Below are positions 1 to 10,422 of a stretch of DNA of 35,828 nucleotides, piece after piece; position 1 is the first letter of the stretch, and the number at the start of each line of letters is the position of its first letter. The stretch comes from Acanthaster planci. Its lineage: Eukaryota > Echinodermata > Asteroidea > Valvatida > Acanthasteridae. The stretch covers positions 4,411,819-4,447,646 of the forward strand of contig NW_019091369.1 of assembly GCF_001949145.1 (NCBI RefSeq), in the 5' to 3' direction. The translations under genes and the position numbers were made by a program. The notes under the pieces were generated by a model. That model had not been told where the DNA came from. It worked only from the letters and a program-made list of their open reading frames with translations, and ran no database searches.

Positions 1-270
1 AGCAAGCCAGACACAGCACACAACGAACCCTGTGTGTCCCAACTCACACAGAATCCAACACCATCTCCCTGGGCCTTTCATCCCAAGTCTCACAAAATTC
101 AACAACAAGTTCCTCAGGTACGGTACCAAACCTGCCAAAACCTCACAAAACCTGCTGTTAGAGTATGGCAGGTTTTGGGCAGTTAGGGTTAAGGTAGTTT
201 TGAAATTTACTGTCATTGCACTTAGAATTCCTCATTTTAAGGTATCACTTTTCTTTTTTCTTCCTCTCAG

Positions 271-1167
271 GTATTTGAAAAGCAGCCTGGATAGTAGCAT
301 CATTCGATCTCAAGACAGAGAGGATGTAGTCACAGCAGTTGCTGGAAATCCTGTTGGCTTGCCTCTTGCTTGGGACTTCTTTCGAGCAAACTGGGACTTC
401 TTTCGAGAGGAGTAAGGATTTAAGCAAAGATCTCCATCAGTTTTGATTAGTATCAGGCTTACTATGTGCCCCACAAACAGGAACTAAATCCTTGGACTAT
501 TTGGCATTTCAGTTTCATGTACTGGTTGAAAACGGTCATCTACATGCACAGAGAATAGCTATACGTCACAGTGATGTAAGTACCACCTGTTCTTTACTAC
601 ATTTCCTTTATTGTCTTTTCTCATGACAGGTATGGAGATACTGTCTTCCTTCTAGACTCACTTATAAGTGGGATAACATCCAATTTCAACACGGAATTCG
701 AGCTTCAAATGGTTAGTTTAGTTGGAGAATTTTGTTGATAATAAATTACCTTACAAGGCTGTCTAATGGCTAGTTTACTGCTCATTTGGTTGACAGATGG
801 CCTAGAATCAAGACACTACTTTATATTGAATTGCTAAATTAAAATTGAGCAACTAAATGTTTTTATCACTCTTTACCTGTGTCTTTTAGACTGTCTAACC
901 AAATAAGGGAATTTTCGGCCCAGTACATGTAGTTGAATTTAACAAAGTGTTTCAAACATTGGTGCAAGCATCATTATGTCAGACATGCAAACCATGTTTT
1001 TAATCTGCTAATGTTTGAATACTATAGCTGAAGCAATTCATGGAGGATCATCCAGATCAAGGCACAGGAGCACGGGCATTTGCTGAAGCTGTAGCTGTTA
1101 TTGAAGCTAATATAAGATGGGTGGAGCAATTTTACGATGAAGTAGAAGGCTGGTTGACAGAAACGGT
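271..1167 (+). CDS. M1 aminopeptidase unit A, last three exons (ERAP1_C-like helical domain), 5' partial gene
   Basis: Three exons at 271-411, 630-711 and 1028-1167 encode the C-terminal 121 residues of an M1 metallopeptidase unit. They match the last three exons of the two downstream units exactly in length (141, 82 and 140 bp), in phase and in motif, including FFRANWDFFRE, YGDTVFLLDSL and [11 protein letters not shown] followed by IEANIRW. This helical domain closes over the active site in the aminopeptidase N/ERAP family. Each exon is bounded by AG and GT. The catalytic part of unit A lies to the left of the window. The last exon ends in phase 2 (acg gt|gtaagt) and joins the phase-matched first exon of unit B across an intron of only 176 bp. 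Reading through that donor gives an immediate TAA (1168-1170), so unit A could end here if the intron were retained. Bases 1-270 are intron. Confidence 0.85.
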
Positions 1168-1343
1168 GTAAGTTTGCAGTGATTGATTTGTTGGTAGTAA
1201 TGTGTATCCTTCATTCTCAGCAACCTTCTTGATGGCAGCAATATAAAGTGGTGTGCTTCATTCAACTCACTCATCAAGTAATCTGTGCTTATTGATCTGT
1301 AATCTAGGATTATTGATTCTTATTGGGTTTGATTTTCATGCAG

Positions 1344-4300
1344 GAACACCCCTAAAGTGTGGGAGGAGATTCGTCTTCCCCTGTCTCTGATACCAGAGCA
1401 TTACGACCTGACAATTAGAACAGACTTGACTGAGTTTGTCTTCAATGGAACAGTAGATATCCTCTTTGAATGTAAGGAGAAGACAAGTATTGTCCTGCTT
1501 CACAGCAAAAGTCTCAACTTCACTGAAGGAGTGACTGAAATAACACGAATCAACGATGGCCCAACACCAACTAGAACCAAGGAACCATGGATCTATGAGC
1601 CTCATGATTTTGTCGTTGTGGAGTTAAATTCCTATTTAACAGTTGGAGAAAAGTACAACCTACACATGGAATTTCAGGGGCCCCTGGAGGCTGATCTGCG
1701 AGGCTACTACCGGATGAGTTACACCACCAAAGCTGGAGAAGAAAAGTAATTTCTCAGTTATTTTCTTTAGTGTATGTCATTTGCTTTGAGAATATAACAG
1801 TTGGACAAATGCAGCACTCCTGAGGCCGTAAAAGCTAACTAACTATTTGCTTAAAAGGATAATGATATATATTATGGTGTTAGTTTCCAAAAGACGTTTT
1901 ACAATCAGTTTGGTACTCTGCTAAAAACTCAGGTTCCTGGCAAGCACCTTCTTTGACCCAGTTGATGCCCGGAAGGCTTTCCCATGCTTTGATGAACCTG
2001 ATCTAAAAGCTACCTTTAGTATCATCTTGGAACATCAGCCCCGATACCATGCTTTAGCCAACATGCCCAAGAGTCTTCCAGATAAGGTTCTGGAAGATGG
2101 CTGGGTCAGAGCAACTTTTGAGAAGAGTGTTATCATGTCAACATACCTTGTGTGCTACGTTGTCAGTGAGTTTGTATCCGTCAACATGACCACAGAACAT
2201 GGTGTTAGCGTAAGTTTATCTGGCTTGTCACTAGCAGTTTAAGACTAAGTTTGAAAAACTGCACTCTCACGTTGTCTAGTTTGCATCTGTTTAATTTTAC
2301 ATAGTTTTGAATGGAATGTTATTTTCATGGGTCAGTCAGTAGCACTGTACTTTAGTTTATGTTAATCCTTTTTTCTGTATCTGTCTATTAGAGAGTTATA
2401 ACTATGGTGCCCCACAAGTGTACTGTACTGTGCACATGTGCATAACTTAACTATCGGTAACACAGCACACACACGCGCATCATTACAATTAGCTTATATG
2501 TACACAATAGGCCAATATGTACATGTACAATACTAGACTGATTCCTAGTCATTTGTTCAGTGTGGTATGCCGTGGCGCTTGCTTTTCAGTTGCCTTGACA
2601 CTTTGCTTTTGCCGTGGCGTTTTTCCTTTTGCCTTGGCCCATTTGCTTTTGCCGCGACCCTTTTGCTTATGCCGTGGGTAATTGCTTTTGCCTTGGTGCT
2701 TTTGCCGTGGTGCTTTTGCTTTTGCCGTGACAGTTGTGGGCCACTGTATATAATAACTGTGCTTTGAACAATGAATTGAAATGACACAACTGCTTACAAG
2801 ACTGGCTTAGTTGTTGGAATGTTCTCTTTCCTCTCAGAATTTTAGTCAAGTTACATCTCAGGAAACATGAAGTACTTAATTACTCTTCATTGTATTTTGT
2901 TGGCAAAAATTTGTGCCATAGCTTAAAACTTTTTGTTGTCTTCTCAGTTTGCTGTCTGGACCCAGGAAGATTTCATTGATCAGGCAGATTATGCTCTTCA
3001 AGTTGGTGCCGATATTTTGGATCACTATGATCACCTTTATGGAATGGATATCAAGTACCCATTACCAAAAATGGGTAAGTAACAAAAATTGACTTTCCTT
3101 CATCCATCCAAAAACCACATATCTTGATGAGAAGATGACTTTCAGAGTTTCTTTGGTCAAAGTCTCCTTGTGATTCTGTTTGTTAAGTTACATGTAGCAG
3201 TTTGTGGTGGTGATTTTTTAATGAATTTTTCAGACATGATCGCCTTGCTAGACTTCACGGCTGGTGCTATGGAGAACTGGGGCCTGATTACCTATCGTGA
3301 AAGTGCCCTCTTGTACAAGGATGGAGTGTCATCAGAAAGTCAGAAGCAACGAGTTTGTACCATCGTTGCTCATGAGTTGGCGCATCAGGTATAGCAAGTG
3401 TGAATGGCAGAGCTAGTCTGTACCATTGTTGTTCATAAGTTGGCGCATCAGGTATAGCAAGTGTGAATGGCAGAGCTAGTCTGTACCATTGTTGTTCATA
3501 AGTTGTTTAATTTAGTAGTGAACTTTTTCCCAACGCTTTGTCCTCTGCAGTGGTTTGGAAACCTAGTCACCATGAAATGGTGGGACTACATCTGGTTGAA
3601 TGAGGGATTTGCCAGCTATGTTGAATATGTTGGCACAGAGCAAGTAGAGCCAGACTTCGAAATTGTAAGTTGCCATTGGGAAGTCAACTTGTGATTTTGT
3701 AAAGTTTGTGTTGCATTTCGGTAGTATATTCTTGGATTGTTTTATCAAAATCAAGTTTGAGAGAATATTTCAAAGATGGATTTGTGCTGGGAGATGTAAA
3801 TTAATTTTGGATTTTCCCTGCTCGACGTGTATTTAACACTGTATGCTCAGCAGTACCCGCTGCTACATTCGATTCGAACCAGCCAGCCGACACCAGCAAG
3901 CTCGGTGGTTGAGTGGTTAAGTCGTCTGCACTAGTAAGCAGGAGGTCGTGGGTTCAAGCTTCACCCGAGTACGCTTGTGTTTTTTTTCACAAGCTGTCGG
4001 GGGTACATTGAGTATTCAGTGTTAAATGCACATTGGGCAGGGCAAATCCAAAATTAATTAATTGGAGAGAATAGTTGAACTCTTTAAACTTGTTATTTGT
4101 TTTTGTTGCATTTTGGTAGTATGTTCATGGATTGTTTTATCAAAATCAAGTTTGAGAGCATAGTTGAACTCTTTAATTAAACTTGTGGATTGTCCCATTC
4201 AAAACTACAGTGGTCCTGACCATTGCCACTGTACCAATTGTATTTATCTCTAGTGTGGGATATGTTTAATGTATACATACCCAAATCTTTTCATTGGTAT

Positions 4301-7300
4301 TCATACAGGAGGAGAGTCAAGTAGGCTAGTGCTTGTGTCCGATTCACTAGACCTGAAACAATCCAGACCTTTTCTTTTCCTTGTAGTGATGGTACAGTTT
4401 ACTGCAAAACAATTTCAAACTACATTTATATGTATAAGCGACTTGTGATAAATTGATATTTTGGAAGAGAGCGTTAAATTGATTTGAACCTTTACCCTCA
4501 GATCACAAGTCGTATCTTTAACCACTGCATTAATCCCCAGTATATGGTCTGTCAGTTACTGTGAATTAAAAAAACTGTTATCTTCCCCAGTGGGACAAAT
4601 TTGTAGTGTACGATCTGCAGAGGTCCATGGCAACTGATGCTCTCATAACTTCAAGACCAATTGTTATTCCAGTTTCTACACCATCAGAAATCAACTCCAT
4701 GTTTGATACAATCTCTTACAATAAGGTAAGAATGAAACTCACATATCTCATTTTAGCAAATGTATCAGTGATTGAAGTACTGGTATATTAAGCCGAGTGT
4801 TTCTGGTCTTTGTTTCTTTCTCTCTAGGGTGCTTCCATTCTACGTATGATGAGATATTTCCTTGGTGAAAGCACATTCACAAAAGGACTTAAGGTAAAAC
4901 CCAAGAATTATTCAAATCTCATCCTATCAACTTAGGAAAAAAGTGGAGTTTTGACTGTATTAAGTATTGCAGGAAAGAGCTACAATGGTCTGATGACTGT
5001 TTTACATTGCACGTTGTCTTACACCTTCCATTTTCTTTCAGTATTACCTGAAAGACAGGCAGAACAATACAGCAGAAAACAGTGATTTGTGGCGCAACTT
5101 GCAAAGGGTAAGGTAACAAGGGATAAACTAGGTACATTTAGTTGAGAATTGGAAGTGTTGAAAACTCAAATCTCTGTGATGTCAGGTCTTTTAGATTGGC
5201 GCTGGCCCTTTTCAAACATGGGATGAGTGTTCTACTTTATAATGCATTACATTTGTTTTGCATAATTAGTCCACTTAGAATAAATAATCAATGACTTAAT
5301 CAATATGCAATGAAAATTTAAAGCGACTTGTTTTATTAATCCATAAAATCAAGGTTGTCTTGGGTCACTTTAAAAATGGTACCCTTGGATTTTTTTAACG
5401 AGCTGAAAGTATGGAATAGAAAACAACATTCACAGAAATATTTTGAAATAATTTCCGGGTGAGAATAATCTGCTGTTATAATTTTGTTCCTCATAAGCAC
5501 TGATCTTCAATTGTTTATTGCCCTTACTTTGGTAGGCAGTAAAAGAGGACAATGTTGACTTTGGGTCTGGTCTTACTGTGGAAACCATCATGAGGACTTG
5601 GACACGACAGATGGGCTTTCCAACTGTTACTGTAACCAGATTATATGGTGGAGAAGCAAATAAGATTAAGGCTATGGCAACACAGAAAAGATTCCTGACA
5701 GATCCTGCATCTGATACTGGTTCATCTGCGTATCCAGACTTGGGGTAAGTTTCATCAATTTCCATCAAGTTCTATTCAACAATCTTCGCTCTTGCTGTAC
5801 TATCTTGTAGCAATACATGAAATGTTATCTTTTACTGATTGTCAGGTTCCAACCAACTGTTGAATATTTCACAAAGCTTGAATATTATGACTCAACTTCC
5901 GCTGTAGCTTTGATTATCCCTGAATATAACTTTTGATGAATATTTTGTCAACAGATATAAATGGTATGTACCACTTACATATACCACAGGACAAAATCCA
6001 GATTTCGACACACCAAGCGCCATGTGGCTGTTGACTACAGAAAATGGTAAGATTGAACTTTACCAGTACATTGAAAAAAGTAGGAGGATGACCAAAAGGA
6101 AGGAATTAAGGTAAAGAGACAAAAATGAGTATTATACTTGTCAGTAGGCACATCCATGCTGTATACAGTAAAGTAATCATTGAGGTTTATACTGTCGGTA
6201 TTTGTATGGGATTAGCAGAAAGGTTTTTTCATTCAAGTAGTTATCATTCTTCCTGATAAATGGGGTATAGATAGTTAAGTGCTGAAATGGCTGGTACTCT
6301 TTAGCCTTGCCATTGGTCAGTGCAATGACAGGTTACTATTCTAACAGTGCTGTGTAATGTTTGTTTTATGGACTAGCTAATATTGAAACGGCTGGTGATG
6401 ATAGTGACTGGCTTTTAGTCAACACTAATGAGAGGGGATTCTACCGTGTTAACTATGATGAAACCAACTGGAAACTCCTGTCGCGACAACTGATGAATAA
6501 TCACACGGTAAAGTGAAATCCTTTTCTTAGATAGCATCTTCTTTTGTGTTTAATTTTGTTTACAGACTGGTTTGTTCACTGTCACAAAGACATGCCTTTT
6601 TCTTATACAAATGAAATAACTTTCCAGATGATATCTACAACCAGTCGCTCAGCTCTCATTAGCGATGCCTTCAGCTTAGCAAGGGCAGGTGACCTAAGTC
6701 AGGCTAAGGCTCTGGATCTGACAAGTTACTTGAGAGAAGAGAGAGATTATGTTCCATGGTATACAGTAGATAGTGTCCTCGGATACATCTATGACAACCT
6801 GGCTCTTACAGCAGCCAATGCTTCATATGAGGTAGGTGTTAATAACCGGTTTTGCCCTTACATTGGCAAATGTTAACACTGTATATACTTAGTGTACAAC
6901 TTACAGTGTCAGCACGTCTTGAAATGTGTGGTTAATGTGCCTTTGACAGTCCACATGCCATCAGGAGAAGTAGAGTTAAAAGTCATGTCACAGTATAGTT
7001 TCTGTAAATGGTATTAAAGATATTTTGAAAACAGAAAATAATGAAAATTATCCCGTCCCAGCATCATCAACATTCATAAATGCTCCCTGGTTCGATGTGG
7101 TTAAGTCATCCCACAATATCATTGCTGTAAACCATATAAAGTCGAACCAATCCTCATTTTAATGCAGTAGTGATAAACTTCATTAGCCTCTACAAATGGG
7201 TGTCTTCAGTCCACGCATTTGGTGATAAGTAAAGTCTTTTTTTTATTGGTACATGAGGTAGTGGAAGGTGTTTTCTGTTATGTGATACATGGCTGTTCCC

Positions 7301-9938
7301 ATGTCGTTATATCATGCATGTTCCTGTGTTGTCTAAATGATCAAGTTGATCGTTTTTATTCCCTTCTATAGACTTACATGAGGGCACAAATTGAGCCAAT
7401 GTATCAGTATGTTGGATGGGCCAACACTGGAAACCATCTCCAGAAGTGAGTGAGACACAATCATGTACCTCACAATTGAAACAAGTGATGATTTTGGAAT
7501 GGTTCATTGGGTCTCCCTCAGTAGTCTGCAAAGTTCTGCTTTTATGTTAAAAACTGGTCCAAACTGTTTACACCATTACAGTTTTACAAATGACCATATT
7601 TGTTAATATCATGAAGGCAACATTTTATTTAATGATTATTGAATTTGAAGACAATAACTAGCAGCTTCATGGTGTAAGCCTTGTTTAGCTTCAGGTTAAT
7701 ATCCTTTAACCCTCCTATGCTTTGATGTATTCTTGACACAGTTGTCATATCAGTCAAAATCAGTCAAATTTCCCATACATGTCTGTGTACTGGGGGAAAT
7801 CAATTGGAAGGCATTTTTGACTGTTTTTGACGGTTAAAACACCAGGAGGGTTAAGAGACATTAACCTTGACCCTGTAACTAATTTCCTTGTTTCAGATTA
7901 AGTCGTGCACGTGCCATTAACATGGCTTGTGGCTATGGGCTTGAAGACTGTAGGACAGAGGCTTCTACTCGATATGCAGACTGGATGACAGATATGATCA
8001 CCAACAAGTAAGGAGTCTGTATCTTTTATCCGTGCTTCTGCCTCAATTTATCAATAAAAAGACCCAATTTTGTGGGACTTTGCAAATCTTTTCATGATGA
8101 ATATTTGTATGAGTGGCTTTGGAGATTCAGTTTCAGAAATTTTGTTTGGTCTTCATGAATATTTGTCCAATGAAGAAGAGCTTTCTGAAGGTAGTTAAAT
8201 ATGGGGGAAAGTTCTTCACATCTAAAATGATCTAATCTAAAATGATCTAAATTTCAATTTTTTGTCCAATGAAAACGTATGTGTATTTAGAGTAAATGAG
8301 ACACCAAATCTAAATGCATATTAACTCAAATGTGTAAAAGTTACACAAAAAGAGATGATTGGTGTATCATGTGACTCAGAATCACTTTATTTGCTACAGT
8401 AGGGTAGAAATGTAGAAGCTCACTTTAACTACAGTGTTTGGGAAGTAGTTTGCCTTTAACCTTTGACCTATGGTCACTGGATTTGCTACAGTAGGGTAGA
8501 AATGTAGAAGCTTGTTTTAACTACAGTGTTTGCAGGGGTAGTTTGCCTTTAACCTTTGACCTATGGTCACTGGATTTGCTACAGTAGGGTAGTTCTTGCT
8601 CACTTTCACTAAGCTATGTTCAACATTGGTAATTTTCCTTTACCTTGGGCTATGCTTTTGCCCTACTAGGGTAGAAGCTGATCTTCAGTACATCGTGTTC
8701 TGCACTGGCATTGCTGATGGTGGAGAAACTGAATGGCAGTTTGCCTTCGACCTTTACACTAACGGCAACACAGATACTTCACTTAAGTCCAACCTCCAAT
8801 CTGCCATGGCTTGTAGCAAGGACATCAACATTCTTAGCAGGTTGGTCATTGAACTTGGTTTCTTTACAGTGAATAGCACCATTTACGAAGACTTCCAAAC
8901 TGCAGAACTTTAAATAATGTTTTGTGTGTAAAGGTTGGCATGTTTTCAGTAGCTTTTAAGAAGCGTTCTGCAAGTCTGGACATCAACATTGTTTAAAAAA
9001 TTGTGATGTTAATTTCAATAGATACCTTGCCGCCGTACTCAACACAAGCCAAATCCGTGAACAGGATGGGAAGGATGTAGTCGTAGCCGTTGCGTCTAAT
9101 CCTGCTGGCACTAATCTGGCCTGGGATTTCTTTAGAAACAACTGGGCTTACTTCAGGAAGGCGTAAGTGAAAAATGCTACCCAGAGGGTTTTTCTGCTCA
9201 TTTAACCTTCATATAGTAATACATTGTTTTTCAAAGATTTGTCATAGATTTAAAAAAAATCTTATGATTTTGTTTGGAGATGAAGAGTAAATAGGCCTCA
9301 GATTTGTAAACATTTGATAATCCTTTTGTTTTTGTTTAATACAATAATGATTTTTGTTCTTGTTTGATACAGGTATGGCAATACCGTTTTCTTATTCGAT
9401 AGCCTCATTAAAGGAGTGACAACCCACTTTAATACCCTTGAAAGTCTTAAAGAGGTACAAGCCACTGTGAATGCAAATTTATTAGCAGTAGTATTAAACA
9501 ATGTTACAGTTATAAAATAAGTATTACAGTTGTACTGGGTTTCCTCTAGCCAGTTTTTTCTTTTGTTTGTAATTTTGAGCCTGTTAAATGCAATTTCACT
9601 CTGAAACTTTTTAAAATTAACTCATTCACAAGTCAAAGTCTGAGGAATAGTAAGCACTTTTTCTGTATGTTTGCTGGAGAGAGAACACCGTAAACTAGTG
9701 GGATAATGCAGTAGGTTGAATCTTGGACTTAGAGACTACAAGTCTGTGGCTAAAGACCTGCATTGATCAACTTCACCCAAGTTTATTTATTGTAATAGGT
9801 TGAGCAGTTCATGGAAGCACATCCAGACCAAGGTACAGGGGCATGGGCATTCATTCAGTCGGTTGCTGAAATTAAAGCCAATATTAGATGGATGGAAGAA
9901 AACTTTGTAGAAGTTACAGAATGGCTAGACAATGCCAG
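1344..9938 (+). CDS. M1 zinc aminopeptidase unit B (aminopeptidase N/ERAP-like), complete, 18 exons
   Basis: This unit would remove N-terminal residues from peptides using one zinc ion. The exons are 1344-1745, 1933-2209, 2948-3074, 3234-3388, 3551-3664, 4591-4725, 4828-4893, 5042-5107, 5536-5744, 5955-6046, 6377-6507, 6628-6831, 7372-7445, 7897-8007, 8670-8840, 9022-9162, 9373-9454 and 9799-9938. They total 2697 bp, or 899 residues. The N-terminal beta domain (exons 1-3) has the usual [20 protein letters not shown] block. The exopeptidase motif GAMEN is at 3262-3276, and the zinc-binding HELAH ends exon 4. WLNEGFA in exon 5 supplies the third zinc ligand. The catalytic tyrosine is in ISYNK (exon 6). 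Exons 9-18 are the beta-sandwich and ERAP1_C helices. Many N-x-S/T sites suggest a lumenal or extracellular enzyme. The unit has no signal peptide or membrane segment of its own, and it is spliced in phase to units A and C. Confidence 0.88.
2567..2740. repeat. Intronic minisatellite built on a tttgcttttgccgtgg word
   Basis: About seven imperfect copies of a 15-30 bp unit (gctttTGCCGTGGcgct and variants) lie in intron 2 of unit B. Both strands are open across it because of the repeated word, but the short translations (KSKRHGK-like on the minus strand) have no family features. I do not call a gene. Confidence 0.75.
3353..3505 (+). repeat. 63-bp tandem duplication carrying the end of the zinc-motif exon
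   Basis: The last ~35 bp of exon 4 of unit B (ending at 3388) are repeated downstream in the intron with a 63-bp period. The copy ending at 3450 keeps gcgcatcag|gtatag, and a third partial copy runs to about 3505. The intronic copies would encode HKLAH in place of HELAH, so the catalytic glutamate is changed to lysine. Reading from the real exon into the copies meets TAG at once (caggtatag). Confidence 0.8.
3710..3767. repeat. Direct repeat, left copy, flanking the inverted-repeat element
   Basis: A 58-bp stretch starting gttgcatttcggtagtat is repeated at 4105-4162 with only a few mismatches. The two copies bracket the foldback element at 3799-4059. Confidence 0.8.
3799..4059. mobile_element. 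261-bp MITE/foldback element with ~62-bp terminal inverted repeats and a tRNA-like core
   Basis: The left arm (3799-3860, starting aattaattttggattt) pairs with the right arm (3998-4059, ending aaatccaaaattaatt), with roughly 50 of 62 positions matching. Between the arms lies a tRNA-Thr-like sequence (3900-3971) and a small hairpin (cttgtg, T run, cacaag) at about 3973-3994. No ORF is present. The flanks are AT-rich, so I cannot define a target-site duplication. It sits in intron 5 of unit B. Confidence 0.8.
3900..3971 (+). tRNA. tRNA-Thr(AGT)-like sequence inside a MITE, probably a pseudo-tRNA
   Basis: The acceptor strands gctcggt and acccgagt pair at six of seven positions. An A-box-like tggttgagtgg is at 3906-3916, ctagtaa carries an AGT anticodon, and a T arm with ggttcaagctt (B-box-like) is at 3951-3961. 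The anticodon loop is one base too long and the B box deviates from GGTTCRANYCC. It is therefore more likely a tRNA-derived pol III module than a working tRNA. Confidence 0.5.
4105..4162. repeat. Direct repeat, right copy, flanking the inverted-repeat element
   Basis: This is the partner of 3710-3767. A further shared word, gaactctttaa followed by acttgt, lies at about 4077-4093 and 4166-4186, so the flank has been duplicated more than once. Confidence 0.75.
7706..7854. mobile_element. 149-bp piggyBac-type MITE (TTAA flanks, CCCTCCT inverted ends)
   Basis: The element begins ttaaccctcct (7706-7716) and ends aggagggttaa (7844-7854). That is a TTAA target duplication with inverted CCC-starting ends, as in piggyBac elements. 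Inside, gtcaaaatcagtcaaa on the left faces tttttgactgtttttgac on the right, extending the inverted repeat. It is non-coding and lies in intron 13 of unit B. Confidence 0.65.
8389..8600. repeat. 92/93-bp tandem repeat just upstream of exon 15 of unit B
   Basis: atttgctacagtagggtag recurs at 8389, 8481 and 8574. Two full copies and a partial third are followed by a more diverged copy up to about 8660. Copies share gtagaagct, agtttgcctttaac and ctatggtcactgg. Some words also resemble the start of exon 15 (see findings). Confidence 0.85.
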
Positions 9939-10422
9939 GTACGTACAAACTTCTAAAGATTTAGTTGGTTTAGATACACTCATTGTAGACAGAATTTAGT
10001 TTTCTTCAAGAAACTTATCTTTGGAGCAAAGCAGTTTTTGTGTCCTTAAACTTACAATTAATTTGTCATTGTCGAGATATTTCAGGAGTGGTGCGGTTCT
10101 TTTAGACAATGATAAACAGTTTTTGTAGAGGCAGTCCAAATGATCTACATGTATACAGTACCTTCACAATTCGAGGTACGCTATGTAATTTGCTGCACTT
10201 GACCACCATTGAATTTTTTGGGTCATTTTATTTGATTGTATAGTTCAAAACAAGTACATGTAAACCATAATGGAGCCATATTTTGACGTTGGAGCTAGTG
10301 ATTTTTCCACCGCCTGATACTAAATGGCCTCTGAAAAGGGGTTACCTTTGAAGATGAAATAGCTTATATGCATCGGGTATGTCAATACAGTTCAGTAAAT
10401 TATTTTGTAACATTTGTTACAG

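Noticed and set aside
2557-2787. Basic Lys/Arg/His-rich minus-strand ORF
   Set aside because: It is produced by the intronic minisatellite.
9811-9999. Read-through of exon 18 of unit B as a separate C terminus
   Set aside because: A good phase-2 donor at 9938 fits the next unit. The extra residues have no counterpart in units A or C.
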